Positions 21,301 through 29,800 of a DNA stretch of 64,000 nt are shown one piece after another (positions within the stretch are counted from its first letter, which is position 1; each line of letters opens with the position of its first letter). The stretch is taken from NCBI RefSeq assembly GCF_900142875.1, contig NZ_FRCK01000012.1, forward strand, positions 27,362 to 91,361. Direction: 5' to 3'. The notes beneath the pieces were generated by a model that saw only the letters and a program-made list of their open reading frames with translations, was not told the DNA's origin and ran no database searches. The DNA is from Paracoccus solventivorans. Its GTDB lineage: Bacteria > Pseudomonadota > Alphaproteobacteria > Rhodobacterales > Rhodobacteraceae. Both the position numbers and the translations under genes were made by a program.

Positions 21301-22851
21301 GCAGGCGGTGCCGTTCAGGCCGGTCAGCAGCAGCTGGCGCTCGGCCTCGGGCATGGTCGGGATGGTGGCGGCATCGGCGTCGCTGGCGGCTGCGGCGACC
21401 GCAGGGGTGAAATGCGCCAGCCGCGCGGCCAGCAGCTGCGCGCCCATCCGGTCGATGCGGGACAGGTCCGCCAGCAGCCGCCCGTCGGCGGTCACGGTCA
21501 ACACGGTGCCGGGGACCGGGCGGTTCGCGTCGGACCAGCCGATGGCGGGGATCAGCGTGGCCCCGATGGCAGGGTCGCGCAGCGGCAGGTCCACGGCGAA
21601 CTCGGGCCAGCGGCGGGCGCGCTGGAACCCCTGTTCGGCATCAGCGGCGATACGCTCCAGCGGCCCGGTGCCCGCCAGCGGCAGCGGCGCCCAGCCCGAC
21701 AGATACCCCGGCAGCCGCGGCGCATTGCCATCGGCAAAGGCCAGATACACGCGCTCGCGCCCCGCCAGCTGCGCGGCCCACAGCGCCAGCGCCGAGGGCG
21801 TCGCGGCGGCGCCCAGCGGGAACTCCTGCCAGTCGGCAGCACCCTGCCCCGGCTGCGCAAAGGGCAGCGCGGCGGGTTCCAGAGCCAGCGCGTGGCGGAA
21901 CGCGCCCTCGCCCCCGGCGACGGCGGCGATGGCGGCGTCGATCCGCGCGACCTCATCGGCGGGGGCAGAGGCCAGCACCTCGCCCAGCTGCGCCGCGTCC
22001 GCGGCGGCGACCTCGGTCCCGTCCATCTCGCGCAGCCCCGACAGGCGCACGGCGCCGCTGGCGCAGGCGACGGTCAGGCCGGTGTCATCGGCGGCCAGCA
22101 CCGTGCCGGGCGCGCCGGCGCCCTCGGCCAGCGCAGCGGTGCGGACGGAAAGCAGCCGCCCCCGCAGCCACAGCTTGGGCAGCGCCAGCGGGTTGGCGAA
22201 ATCGCCGTGGTCGAGCGCGCGGACCAGCCGCGCCACCTCGGCCGCCGGGCGGTCGAAGCCCAGCCGCCCCGCCGCTGCGGGACGCTTGTCGCGGGGGTGA
22301 TAGCTGCGCAGCGACAGGTCCTGCGGGCACCGCGCGGGCGCGCCGGTAAGCAGCGCCTCGGCCAGCTCGGGGAAGCTGTCCACCGCGGCTTCCCACGCGC
22401 GGGCGTTCAGCGTCAGAGTGGTGTCGTCCGGGGCAATCTCGAACTCGCGCGAGACCAGGATGTCGCCCTCGTCGATGCCGCCCTCGATCAGGTGCCAGGT
22501 GATGCCGTGGCGCGGCTCGGCCCCCAGGATCGCCCAGGCGGGGGCGTTCAGCCCGGCGTGGCGCGGCAGCGGCCCGTCGTGAAAGTTCACCGCGCCGCGC
22601 CGCGCGCCGTCCAGCAGCGGCTGCGGGATGATCGACAGGTTCGCCACGCTCAGCAGCCAGTCGTAATCCAGTCCCTCGGGGCTGCGCAGATCATCCTGCG
22701 CGCGCAGGGGAATGCCGCGCCCTTCGGCCCAGCGGGCGATGTCGGGGTTGCGCGTGGCCACCGCGGCGATGGTCAGGCCGCGCCCCAGCCAATGCTCGGC
22801 GCACTGGACCAGAAGCGATTCGTTACCGATGAAAAGCGCCGAAACGGACAT
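18298..22851 (-). CDS. NRPS starter module: formyltransferase, A domain with inserted luciferase-like monooxygenase, PCP
   Basis: 1517 aa. Residues 1-300 are a formyl-THF-dependent formyltransferase with the NFHDGPLPRHAG catalytic Asn/His near 87 and IDEGDIL Asp near 128. Residues 300-510 show no HHxxxDG, so they are a linker or decayed domain. The A domain runs from about 520 to 1390: LTYAQL (545), YTSGSTGRPKG (670), FDISVLEL (715), NMYGPTETTIW (1187), GTGDLVRWRPDG (1275), NRKVDRKALP (1384). A luciferase-like monooxygenase of the NRPS/PKS-associated type is inserted at about 755-1105, between A4 and A5. The PCP is at 1430-1500 (FFALGGHSLLAVQ), followed by a charged helical tail. By hand alignment to GrsA the specificity code is D-I-L-Q-V-G-M-I-W-K, close to known glycine codes. 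It likely loads N-formylglycine and passes it to the PKS. ATG 22851 is clear. Confidence 0.92.
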   Translation of the reverse strand: MSVSALFIGNESLLVQCAEHWLGRGLTIAAVATRNPDIARWAEGRGIPLRAQDDLRSPEGLDYDWLLSVANLSIIPQPLLDGARRGAVNFHDGPLPRHAGLNAPAWAILGAEPRHGITWHLIEGGIDEGDILVSREFEIAPDDTTLTLNARAWEAAVDSFPELAEALLTGAPARCPQDLSLRSYHPRDKRPAAAGRLGFDRPAAEVARLVRALDHGDFANPLALPKLWLRGRLLSVRTAALAEGAGAPGTVLAADDTGLTVACASGAVRLSGLREMDGTEVAAADAAQLGEVLASAPADEVARIDAAIAAVAGGEGAFRHALALEPAALPFAQPGQGAADWQEFPLGAAATPSALALWAAQLAGRERVYLAFADGNAPRLPGYLSGWAPLPLAGTGPLERIAADAEQGFQRARRWPEFAVDLPLRDPAIGATLIPAIGWSDANRPVPGTVLTVTADGRLLADLSRIDRMGAQLLAARLAHFTPAVAAAASDADAATIPTMPEAERQLLLTGLNGTACAVPDHSIHRAFEAQAARTPGGAALTHEDRTLTYAQLNARANRLAHLLRQMGVGPGTVVGLNLRRSPLLLVGALGILKAGGAYLPLDPAYPADRIALYVEDSGAPVIITETALEPALPDSDAELLVLDAEPRLAAMPETNPEGGAAPEDLAYLIYTSGSTGRPKGVMLEHRNVANFFAGMDQRIPDSDGRVWLAVTSLSFDISVLELFWTLARGYHVVLMGEEERALVSAGSRISARKMDFSLFYWGNDDGVGRQKYRVLLEGAKFADQHGFCAVWTPERHFHAFGGPYPNPSVTGAAVAAVTTNLEVRAGSCVAPLHHPIRVAEEWAVIDNLTNGRTALGIASGWHPEDFVLRPENGPPNNKAAMFDTIDKLRRMWRGEAVPFPLNDGRMVDVVTQPRPVSRELSIWVTTAGNPATWREAGEIGANVLTHLLGQSVEEVGEKIAIYHDALRKSGRDPADFKVTLMLHSYICHDREVARERARGPMKDYLRSAAALVKQYAWAFPAFKKPQGVTNPMDIDLRSLDAEETEAILDFAFQRYFEDSGLFGTVEDGLARVEQLKRIGVDEIACLIDYGLPCETVLEGLAPLAEILRRSNMAPELASDDWSIAAQITRHRATHMQCTPSMARMIAMNDDARAAMGGLRHLVLGGEALPASLVGDLTRAGARRITNMYGPTETTIWSTTAPAGVADPVVSIGTPIANTQCYVLDADGQPVALGAEGELWIGGEGVARGYWQRPDLTEDRFRPNPFAPGRIYGTGDLVRWRPDGQGGAKLEFLGRADHQVKLRGYRIELGEIEAAAEECAGVRQAVVICREMGPGDLRLIAYLTGDHQLSTDAVKRHLAERLPPHMIPAHFVRLAEFPLTPNRKVDRKALPDVVESADAVAEDFVAPSDGIEATIAAVWARVLNRPRIGSRDNFFALGGHSLLAVQAHREIRAALGGGVRLSITDIFRFPTLESLAAHLSGGTADDSARKEAEAAEETARADAIARRRALRAQRDGG

Positions 22852-22860
22852 GGAAAACCT

Positions 22861-23811
22861 CTAACGATGTGACTCGGGGGCTGGCCGGGGGCCGGTCAGC
22901 ATATGGGCGAGCAGCTGGCGGGTGAACCCCGGGGCTGCCGCGCGGCGCCCGCGCAGCCGGGCAATCATAGACCCGGCGACCACCGCGCCGGTCGCGGCAA
23001 GATAGCGCAGCTGCCCGTGGTTCTTGCGCCAGTAATGGCGGCGGCTGTCGAACCAGTAGTCGGGCGTCCGCGCCCAGGTCTTCATCCCCGTCGAGACCGA
23101 GCCGATATGCATCACCCGGCTGGCAGGCACGAAATCGGTCTGCCACCCGGCGCGGGCGGCGCGCAGGCACAGGTCGGTTTCCTCGAAATAAAGGAAGAAC
23201 TCCTCGTCGAAGATGCCGATCTCGTCCAGCAGGTCCTGCCGCATCATCAGGCTGGCGCCCGCCACCCAGTCCATGCGCGTGGGCCGGTCGGGGATCGGCC
23301 GCGGCACCACATGGCGGTGCAGCAGCCGGGTGATCGGGCCGGTGACGGCCGCGCCCTCGAACTCGGACGCGACCGAGGGAAAGCGGAAACAGGCGGTGTG
23401 GGGGTCGCCGTCGGGGCCGTGGATATAGCTGCCGGCCATGCCGGTCCGCGGATGCGCCAGCATGTGGTCCAGCAGCGCCCGCACCGCATCCGGAGCCGGA
23501 AACGCGTCCGAGTTCAGCAGATAGACGAAATCCGGCCGCCGCCCGTCCGGCAGCCCGGCCCGGATCGCGTGGTTGTTGCCGGCGCCGAAACCGCCGTTGC
23601 GGCCCGATTGCAGCAGCCGCACCCGGTCCCAGCCGCGTTCGGCGATGCCGCGGGCGATGGCACCCTCAGAGCCGTCGCCGCTGTCGTTGTCGACGATGGT
23701 GATGGCGCCGTCGATGCCCGCCATCGCCGCCACCAGCGCCTCGGCCGAGCGCAGGGTCATGTCCGGCGTACGCCAGTTCAGGATGATCGCGTGCAGCACC
23801 GTCATGGTCAT
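22861..23811 (-). CDS. Glycosyltransferase, GT2 family (rhamnosyltransferase WbbL-like)
   Basis: 316 aa. LHAIILNWRTPDMTLRS at the N-terminus and ITIVDNDSGDGSE are GT2 hallmarks. LLNSDAFPAPDAV supplies the DxD-like site, and the long block VAGASLMMRQDLL to FFLYFEETDLCLRAARAGW (about residues 180-225) is typical of WbbL/RfbF rhamnosyltransferases. ATG 23811 overlaps the PKS stop (ATGA); a second ATG at 23805 is an alternative start. It lies between the PKS and NRPS genes with 4-bp and 9-bp junctions, so it belongs to the biosynthetic operon. It probably glycosylates the product or joins it to a glycan. Donor unknown. Confidence 0.88.
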   Translation of the reverse strand: MTMTVLHAIILNWRTPDMTLRSAEALVAAMAGIDGAITIVDNDSGDGSEGAIARGIAERGWDRVRLLQSGRNGGFGAGNNHAIRAGLPDGRRPDFVYLLNSDAFPAPDAVRALLDHMLAHPRTGMAGSYIHGPDGDPHTACFRFPSVASEFEGAAVTGPITRLLHRHVVPRPIPDRPTRMDWVAGASLMMRQDLLDEIGIFDEEFFLYFEETDLCLRAARAGWQTDFVPASRVMHIGSVSTGMKTWARTPDYWFDSRRHYWRKNHGQLRYLAATGAVVAGSMIARLRGRRAAAPGFTRQLLAHMLTGPRPAPESHR

Positions 23812-26800
23812 TCCGCCGCCTGGCGCATGGGCGCCGCTTCCGCCTGCGCCAGGATGCGCCGCAGATGCGAGGCGAGCAACCGGACGTTGGGTTCCAGCAC
23901 CATGCTGTCGTGGTCCCCCGGCACCTCGATCACCTCGAGCGCGGGGGAAAGCGGGGTCAGGCCGTTGTCTTCCATCACATATTCCTTGGCCGCACTGATC
24001 CAGCGCCCGCCCGACACCTTGAAGCGCCGGTCCAGCGGCGGGCGCAGCAGCACCACCCGCCCGTCGCGCCGCACCATGTCGAAGCGGGGCAGCGCCGCAT
24101 AGAACGCCGCCTCGATCGCCGAGTTGTGCAGCTGGTGCGCATCCTCGACCGCGCGGGGATTGCGTTGCGCGCGCTTCCATTCGGCACGTTCGCGGGCCCA
24201 GCGCGACAGATAGGCGGGGCCTTCCTCGCGCAACAGCGCCAGCTTGATCAGCGCCTTGTCCACCCGCCCCGGCACCGGCCGCATCGGCAGCGGCGTGTCC
24301 AGCAGCACGGTGACGGCGACGGTTTCGCCCGCCTCTTCAAGCTGGCGGGCGATTTCCCAGGCGATCAGCCCGCCGCCCGAGAACCCGCCGACCAGATACG
24401 GCCCCTGCGGCTGCACCTGCTGCATTTCCGCGATGTAATCGCGGGCGGCGTCGGTGAAATCCTCATGCGGCGGCGCGTCCCCGAACAGCCCCCGCGCCTG
24501 CAGGCCGTAGAACGGCCGCTCATGGCCCAACAGCTGCGCAAGATGGCGCAGGTTCAGCACGTTGCCGAACATCCCCGCCACCAGGAAGAACGGCGTGCGC
24601 GGCCCGCCGTCGCCGCGATGCATCGCGACCAGATGGGTGTGGCGGCGCATGGGGGTGACCTCGGCCGGGGCGCTGTCTGCCGCCGGCTCGGCGGTATCGC
24701 CCGCCGGCCCGATCTGCGCCTCGATCAGCGCGGCGCAGGCGGCGATGGTCGGGGCCTCGAACAGGATCGAGATTGGGAAATCCACCGCATAGGTCTTGCG
24801 GATCATCGAAAACAGCCGCACCGCGATCAGCGAATGCCCGCCAAGGTCGAAGAAACTGTCCTCGACCCCCAGGTTGCCGACGCCCAGCAGGTCCTTCCAG
24901 AACCCGACCAGCGTGCGCTCGATATCGTTGCGGGGGGCGACGAATTCGCTGTCGAGCTCGGGGCGCTCGAACTCGGTGGCGCCGGGTTTCGCCGCATCCG
25001 CCCCGGCATCGGCCTGCGCGATCAGCGCCGGCAGCGGGATCGAGCTGACCACCAGCTGCCCGGCGCCGCTGGCGATGGCGCGCAGGAACGCCTCGGCCCC
25101 CTCGTCGGCGTGGATGCCCTGCGACAGATTGTGGCGCAGCTGCTCCTCGGCCGGGCCGATCTGGCGCGGCGCATCGGCGGCGTCAAAGGCGATCTCGCGC
25201 GCGTCGGGCGTGGCGGACAGGTCCAGCGCACCCTCGATCCGGCGCAGGGTAAAGCCGGCGATCTCGGCCACCACGTGGCCATCGGGGTCGCTCAGGGTGA
25301 TGTCGAACCGCGCCAGCCCGTCGCCGTCGCGGTTGGGGGCAGCGTTGCGGATATGGCTGACGATCTGCGCAGGCAGCGCCCCGGTCAGGGTGATCGCGCC
25401 ATAGCCCAGCGGCACCCACAGCCTTGCGTCGTCATAGCCCTCGATCAGCCGCATCGCCCAGCCGGTAGCGATGTCCAGCAGCGCCGGATGCAGCAGGTAT
25501 CCGGCATCCGCACCCCGGAACTGCGGCGGCAGCGCCAGATCGGCAATGCCCTCGCCCGTGCCCAAGGCCCGGCTTTGCAGCACCCGCCAGCGCGGGCCGA
25601 AACGCAGGTGGCGTTCCTGATCGGTCACCAGCCCCTCGCCGCGCTCGGGCGCGGGGCAGCGGGCGCGGATCGCGGCAAGGTCCAGCGTGGGGGGCGCGGC
25701 GGCATCGGTCTCGACCCGCGCCTCGGCGTGCAGCAGCCAGCCGGTGCTGCCGTCCACCGCCACCGCGCTGCGGATCTCGGCGTCATAGCCGCCCTGCGTG
25801 CGGGTCAGCCGCACCCGGATGCGCGCCTGCTCGCCATCCGCCACCAGCAGCGGCCGCAGGAAGGTCAGGTCGGTGATGCGCAGCGGCCCCGGGGCCTCGA
25901 CCTCGGCCAGCGCCTCGGCCAGCAGCTCCAGATAGCCGGTGCCGGGCAGCAGCGCCTGGCCTTGGGCCAGCCGGTGGCCGTCGATGATCCAGTCGCGGTG
26001 GTCCACCACCCCCGAAAACAGCCGCCGGCCGTCGGGATCGAACCCGGCCTCGGCCAGCAGGGGCCGGGTGATCGGCGTCGGCGCGGCAGGCGCGGGCGGC
26101 GCCAGCGCCGCGGCGGCCATGCCGACATCGGCCCAGATCCCCCAGTTGATCGCCAGCACCCGCGTGGCCCCGCCAGCGCGCGATTCCGCCCAGGCATTCA
26201 GGAAGCTGTTGGCGGCGACGTAATCCAGCTGCCCGGGCGGCGTCGTCACCGTGGACGAGGACGAAAACACCACGATCAGCCCGACCGAGCCGTCCGGGAA
26301 CACGCTGTCCAGCACCATGGTGCCATGCAGCTTGGGGGCCAGAACCTGCTCGATGGATTCCGGGGTCTTGGCCAGGATCGGCGCGTCGTCGACCACGCCG
26401 GCGGCATGGATCACCGCGTCGATGCGGCCGAACCGGGCCTCGGCGGCAGCGCGGGCGGCCTCGACCTCTTCGACGTTGCAGATGTCGGCGGCGAGGGTCA
26501 GCACCTCGGCGCCCTCGGCCTCCAGCGCCTCGACCGCGCGCAGCCTTACTGCCAGCGGGTCGCCGGGCGGCGCCTGCCGGATCAGCGCCGGCCACTCGCC
26601 GCGTTCCGGCAGGGCACTGCGGCCCAAAAGCACCAGCCGGGCGCCATGGTCGCGCCACAGCCGCCGCGCCACGGTCAGGCCGATGCCACCAAAGGCGCCG
26701 GTGATCAGGCAGACCGCACCCCGCGGCAGCGCCGCAGCCTCAGCCGCGGGCAGCGCCCGGGGCCGCCAGTTACGCTCATACCGCACGCCGGCGCGCAGGG

Positions 26801-29800
26801 CGGCGGTGCGGCGGCCGGGGGGTGCCAGCAGCTCGGCCAGAACCTCGGCGGCGGTGTCGGCCGGCGGCATCCCCGGGTCGATATCCAGGCTGGAACAGCT
26901 CGCCCCGGCGAATTCGCGCGGGATCACCCCCAGCGGGCCGGCAATCGCGGCTTTTTCCGGGTGGGCGAGCCGCTCGATCTTCTGTCCCGAAATATCCCCG
27001 CCGGAGGCTCCGGCCGCGCCGCCCACACCCCCGCGCAGCGGCAGCGCCGCCGCGCCGCTGGTGATCGCGGTCAGATGCCAGGGCGCGGGCAGCCCGGCCT
27101 CGTCCATCGCCTGCGCAAGGAAGGTCAGGCTGTAGAACCCCTGTTCCAGATTGCGGTGGAACAGGCTCGACCCCGGCCGGAAACCCTCATCCGCGGCCAG
27201 CCAGAAATGCGCGATCCGGTCGGGGGCGAGACCCTGCGCCACCAGATCGCCCAGCAGCAGGTCGTAGTCGTCGCGCCCGCGCTCGGCCGAGATGCAATAG
27301 CGGTCCTGATCCAGCCGGGCGAAACTGTCGCCGGCCAAGACCTCGATCACCCGATGCCCGGCGGCGCGCAGGGGGGCGGCCACCGCGGCGCCCAAGCCCT
27401 GCCCATCCGACAGGAACAGCCAGCAGCGCTTTTCCGCGCGGTCGAGCGCATCCACCGCGATCTCGGCGCTGCGGCGCAGCCAGAACGGCTCCCACCCCCA
27501 GTCGGCCACGTCGTCCACCCGTTCGGGGAAACGGGCGGTGTCGTCGCGGGCGACGGTCGCGGCGCGGTCGATGAAATAGCGCTGGCGCTGGAACGGGTAG
27601 GTCGGCAGCACCACCCGCTGCCGCGGCACATCGCCCCAGAACTGCGGCCAGTCCACCGCCACCCCCAGCGCCCACAGCCGGGTCAGCGTGGCGATGAACC
27701 ACTCATCATCGGCGACCTGGTGGTCGGGGTGGCGCAGCGTTGCCAGCGACTGGTTGGCCGGCACCCCGTTGGCCACAGCCAGCGAGGCCAGCGTCCGCCC
27801 CGGCCCGACCTCGAGATAAACCCGCCCCTTGTCGCGGCTCAGATGCGCCATGCCGTCGGCGAAATGCACGGTATTGCGCAGATGCGCGACCCAATACTCC
27901 GGGTCGGTCGCCTGCGCGGCGGTCAGTTCTGTGCCGGTGCGGTTGGAAATCACCGGCAGCCTGGGCACCGATAGCTTCATCCCGCGCAGATGCGCGCCGA
28001 AATCGGCCAGGATCGGCTCGAGCATCCGGGAATGTGCGGCGATGTCGATGCGGATGCGCTGGGGGGTGATCTCATCCGCCGCCAGCCGCGCGGCCAACGC
28101 ATCCAGCGCCGCATCGGGGCCGGAAATCACGCAAAGCTCGGGCGCGTTGACCGAGGCGATGTCCAGATCATCGCTCAGATACGGCCGCACCGCATCGACC
28201 GACAGCGGCACCGACAGCATCCCCCCCGGCGGCACGCTGTCGAACAGCTGCCCGCGCCGGTGCACCAGCCCGATGCAATCCTGAAACGACATCACCCCGG
28301 CGATGCAGGCGGCGACGTTTTCGCCCATCGAATGCCCGATCAGCGCCGAGGGCTGCACGCCCCAGCTCATCCACAGCTTCGCCAGCGCATATTCGGTGAT
28401 CGCGATCAGCGGCAGCTGGACCGAGGGCCTGGTCAGCGCCGCCTCGGCCGCCGCTTCCTGCCCCGGCTCGGGCAGCCAGACGGCGCGGGGGTCATAGTCC
28501 AGCATCGGGGCCAGATGCGACAGGCCCTTGTCCATCCACTCGCGGAACTCGGGCTCGGTGTCGTAAAGCCCGCGCGCCATCTGCGCATATTGCGCGCCGC
28601 CGCCGGGGAACATGAACACCACCTCGAGGCGGTCGCCCAGATGCTGGTGGGTGAACACCTGCCGCTGGTCGCCCGATTCCAGCCGCGCGGCGGCGGTGTC
28701 GTGGTCACTGGCCACGACGATGCGGCGATGGTCGAACTGGCGCCGCCCCTGCATCAGGGTAAAGGCGACATCGGCCAGCTTCTGTTCGGGATGGGCGCGC
28801 AGATGCGCGGCCAGCCGCGTCGTGGCCTGATCCAGCGCCGCCTTGTTGCGGGCCGAGACCACCAGCGGCTGGAACGGGAAATCCGGCTCCTCGGATGGCG
28901 CGCGCGCGGGCGCTTCTTCAAGCACCAGATGCGCGTTGGTGCCGCCGACGCCAAGGCTGTTCACCCCCGCCCGCCGCGGCGCCCCCTGCTGCGGGAACGG
29001 CGTCAGCCGGTCGCAGACCGCGAACGGCGAATGCGCGAAGTCGATCGAGGGGTTCGGCGCCTCATACCCCAGCGAGGGCGGGATTTCCGCGTGATGCAGC
29101 GCCAGCGACGCCTTGATGACGCTGGCCACCCCCGCGGCGGTGTCCAGATGGCCGATATTGGTCTTGACGCTGCCCACCAGGCAGCGCGCGGCATCCGTGC
29201 CGGTTTCGGCGAAAGCCTCGGTCAGGGCGGCGATCTCGATCGGGTCACCCAGATAGGTGCCGGTGCCGTGGCATTCGACATAGCCGATGCTGTCGGCGCT
29301 GACGCCCGCCGCGCGATGCGCCGCCGCCACCGCGGCCGCCTGCCCGTCGACCGAGGGCGCCAGATAGCCGGCCTTGGCCGCACCGTCGTTGTTGATGGCG
29401 CTGCCGCGGATCACCGCCCAGATATGGTCGCCCTCGGCCAGCGCATCGGCCAGCGGGCGCAGCACCACGCAGCCCGCGCCGGACCCGAACACCGTCCCCT
29501 GCCCGCGGTGGTCGAAGGCGTGGCAATGCCCGTCGGGGGACAGCACCTCGCCGTCCTGATACAGATAGCCGCGGCCGTGGGGCAGCTCGATGGTGACGCC
29601 GCCGGCCAGCGCCATGGCGCATTCGCCGCGCTGGATCGACTGGCAGGCCATGTGGATCGCCACCAGCGAGGTCGAGCACGCGGTCTGCACCGAAATGCTG
29701 GGCCCGGTCAGGTCGAGGATATGGCTGACCCGGGTGGACAGGAAATCCTTGTCGTTGCCGGTATGGCGCAGCAGGAACATGCCGGTCGAGCGCACCAGCT

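Noticed and set aside
21300..21950. Condensation domain in the NRPS linker (residues 300-510)
   Set aside because: No HHxxxDG motif is present; the stretch is Ala-rich with no other condensation signatures.
17833..22872. Very long open frame on the plus strand opposite the NRPS gene
   Set aside because: It is a GC-rich antisense frame: His/Gln/Arg/Gly-rich with no domains, while the minus strand reads a complete NRPS.
23865..27974. Long plus-strand frame opposite the PKS gene
   Set aside because: Antisense shadow; Arg/Gln/His-rich, no domain.
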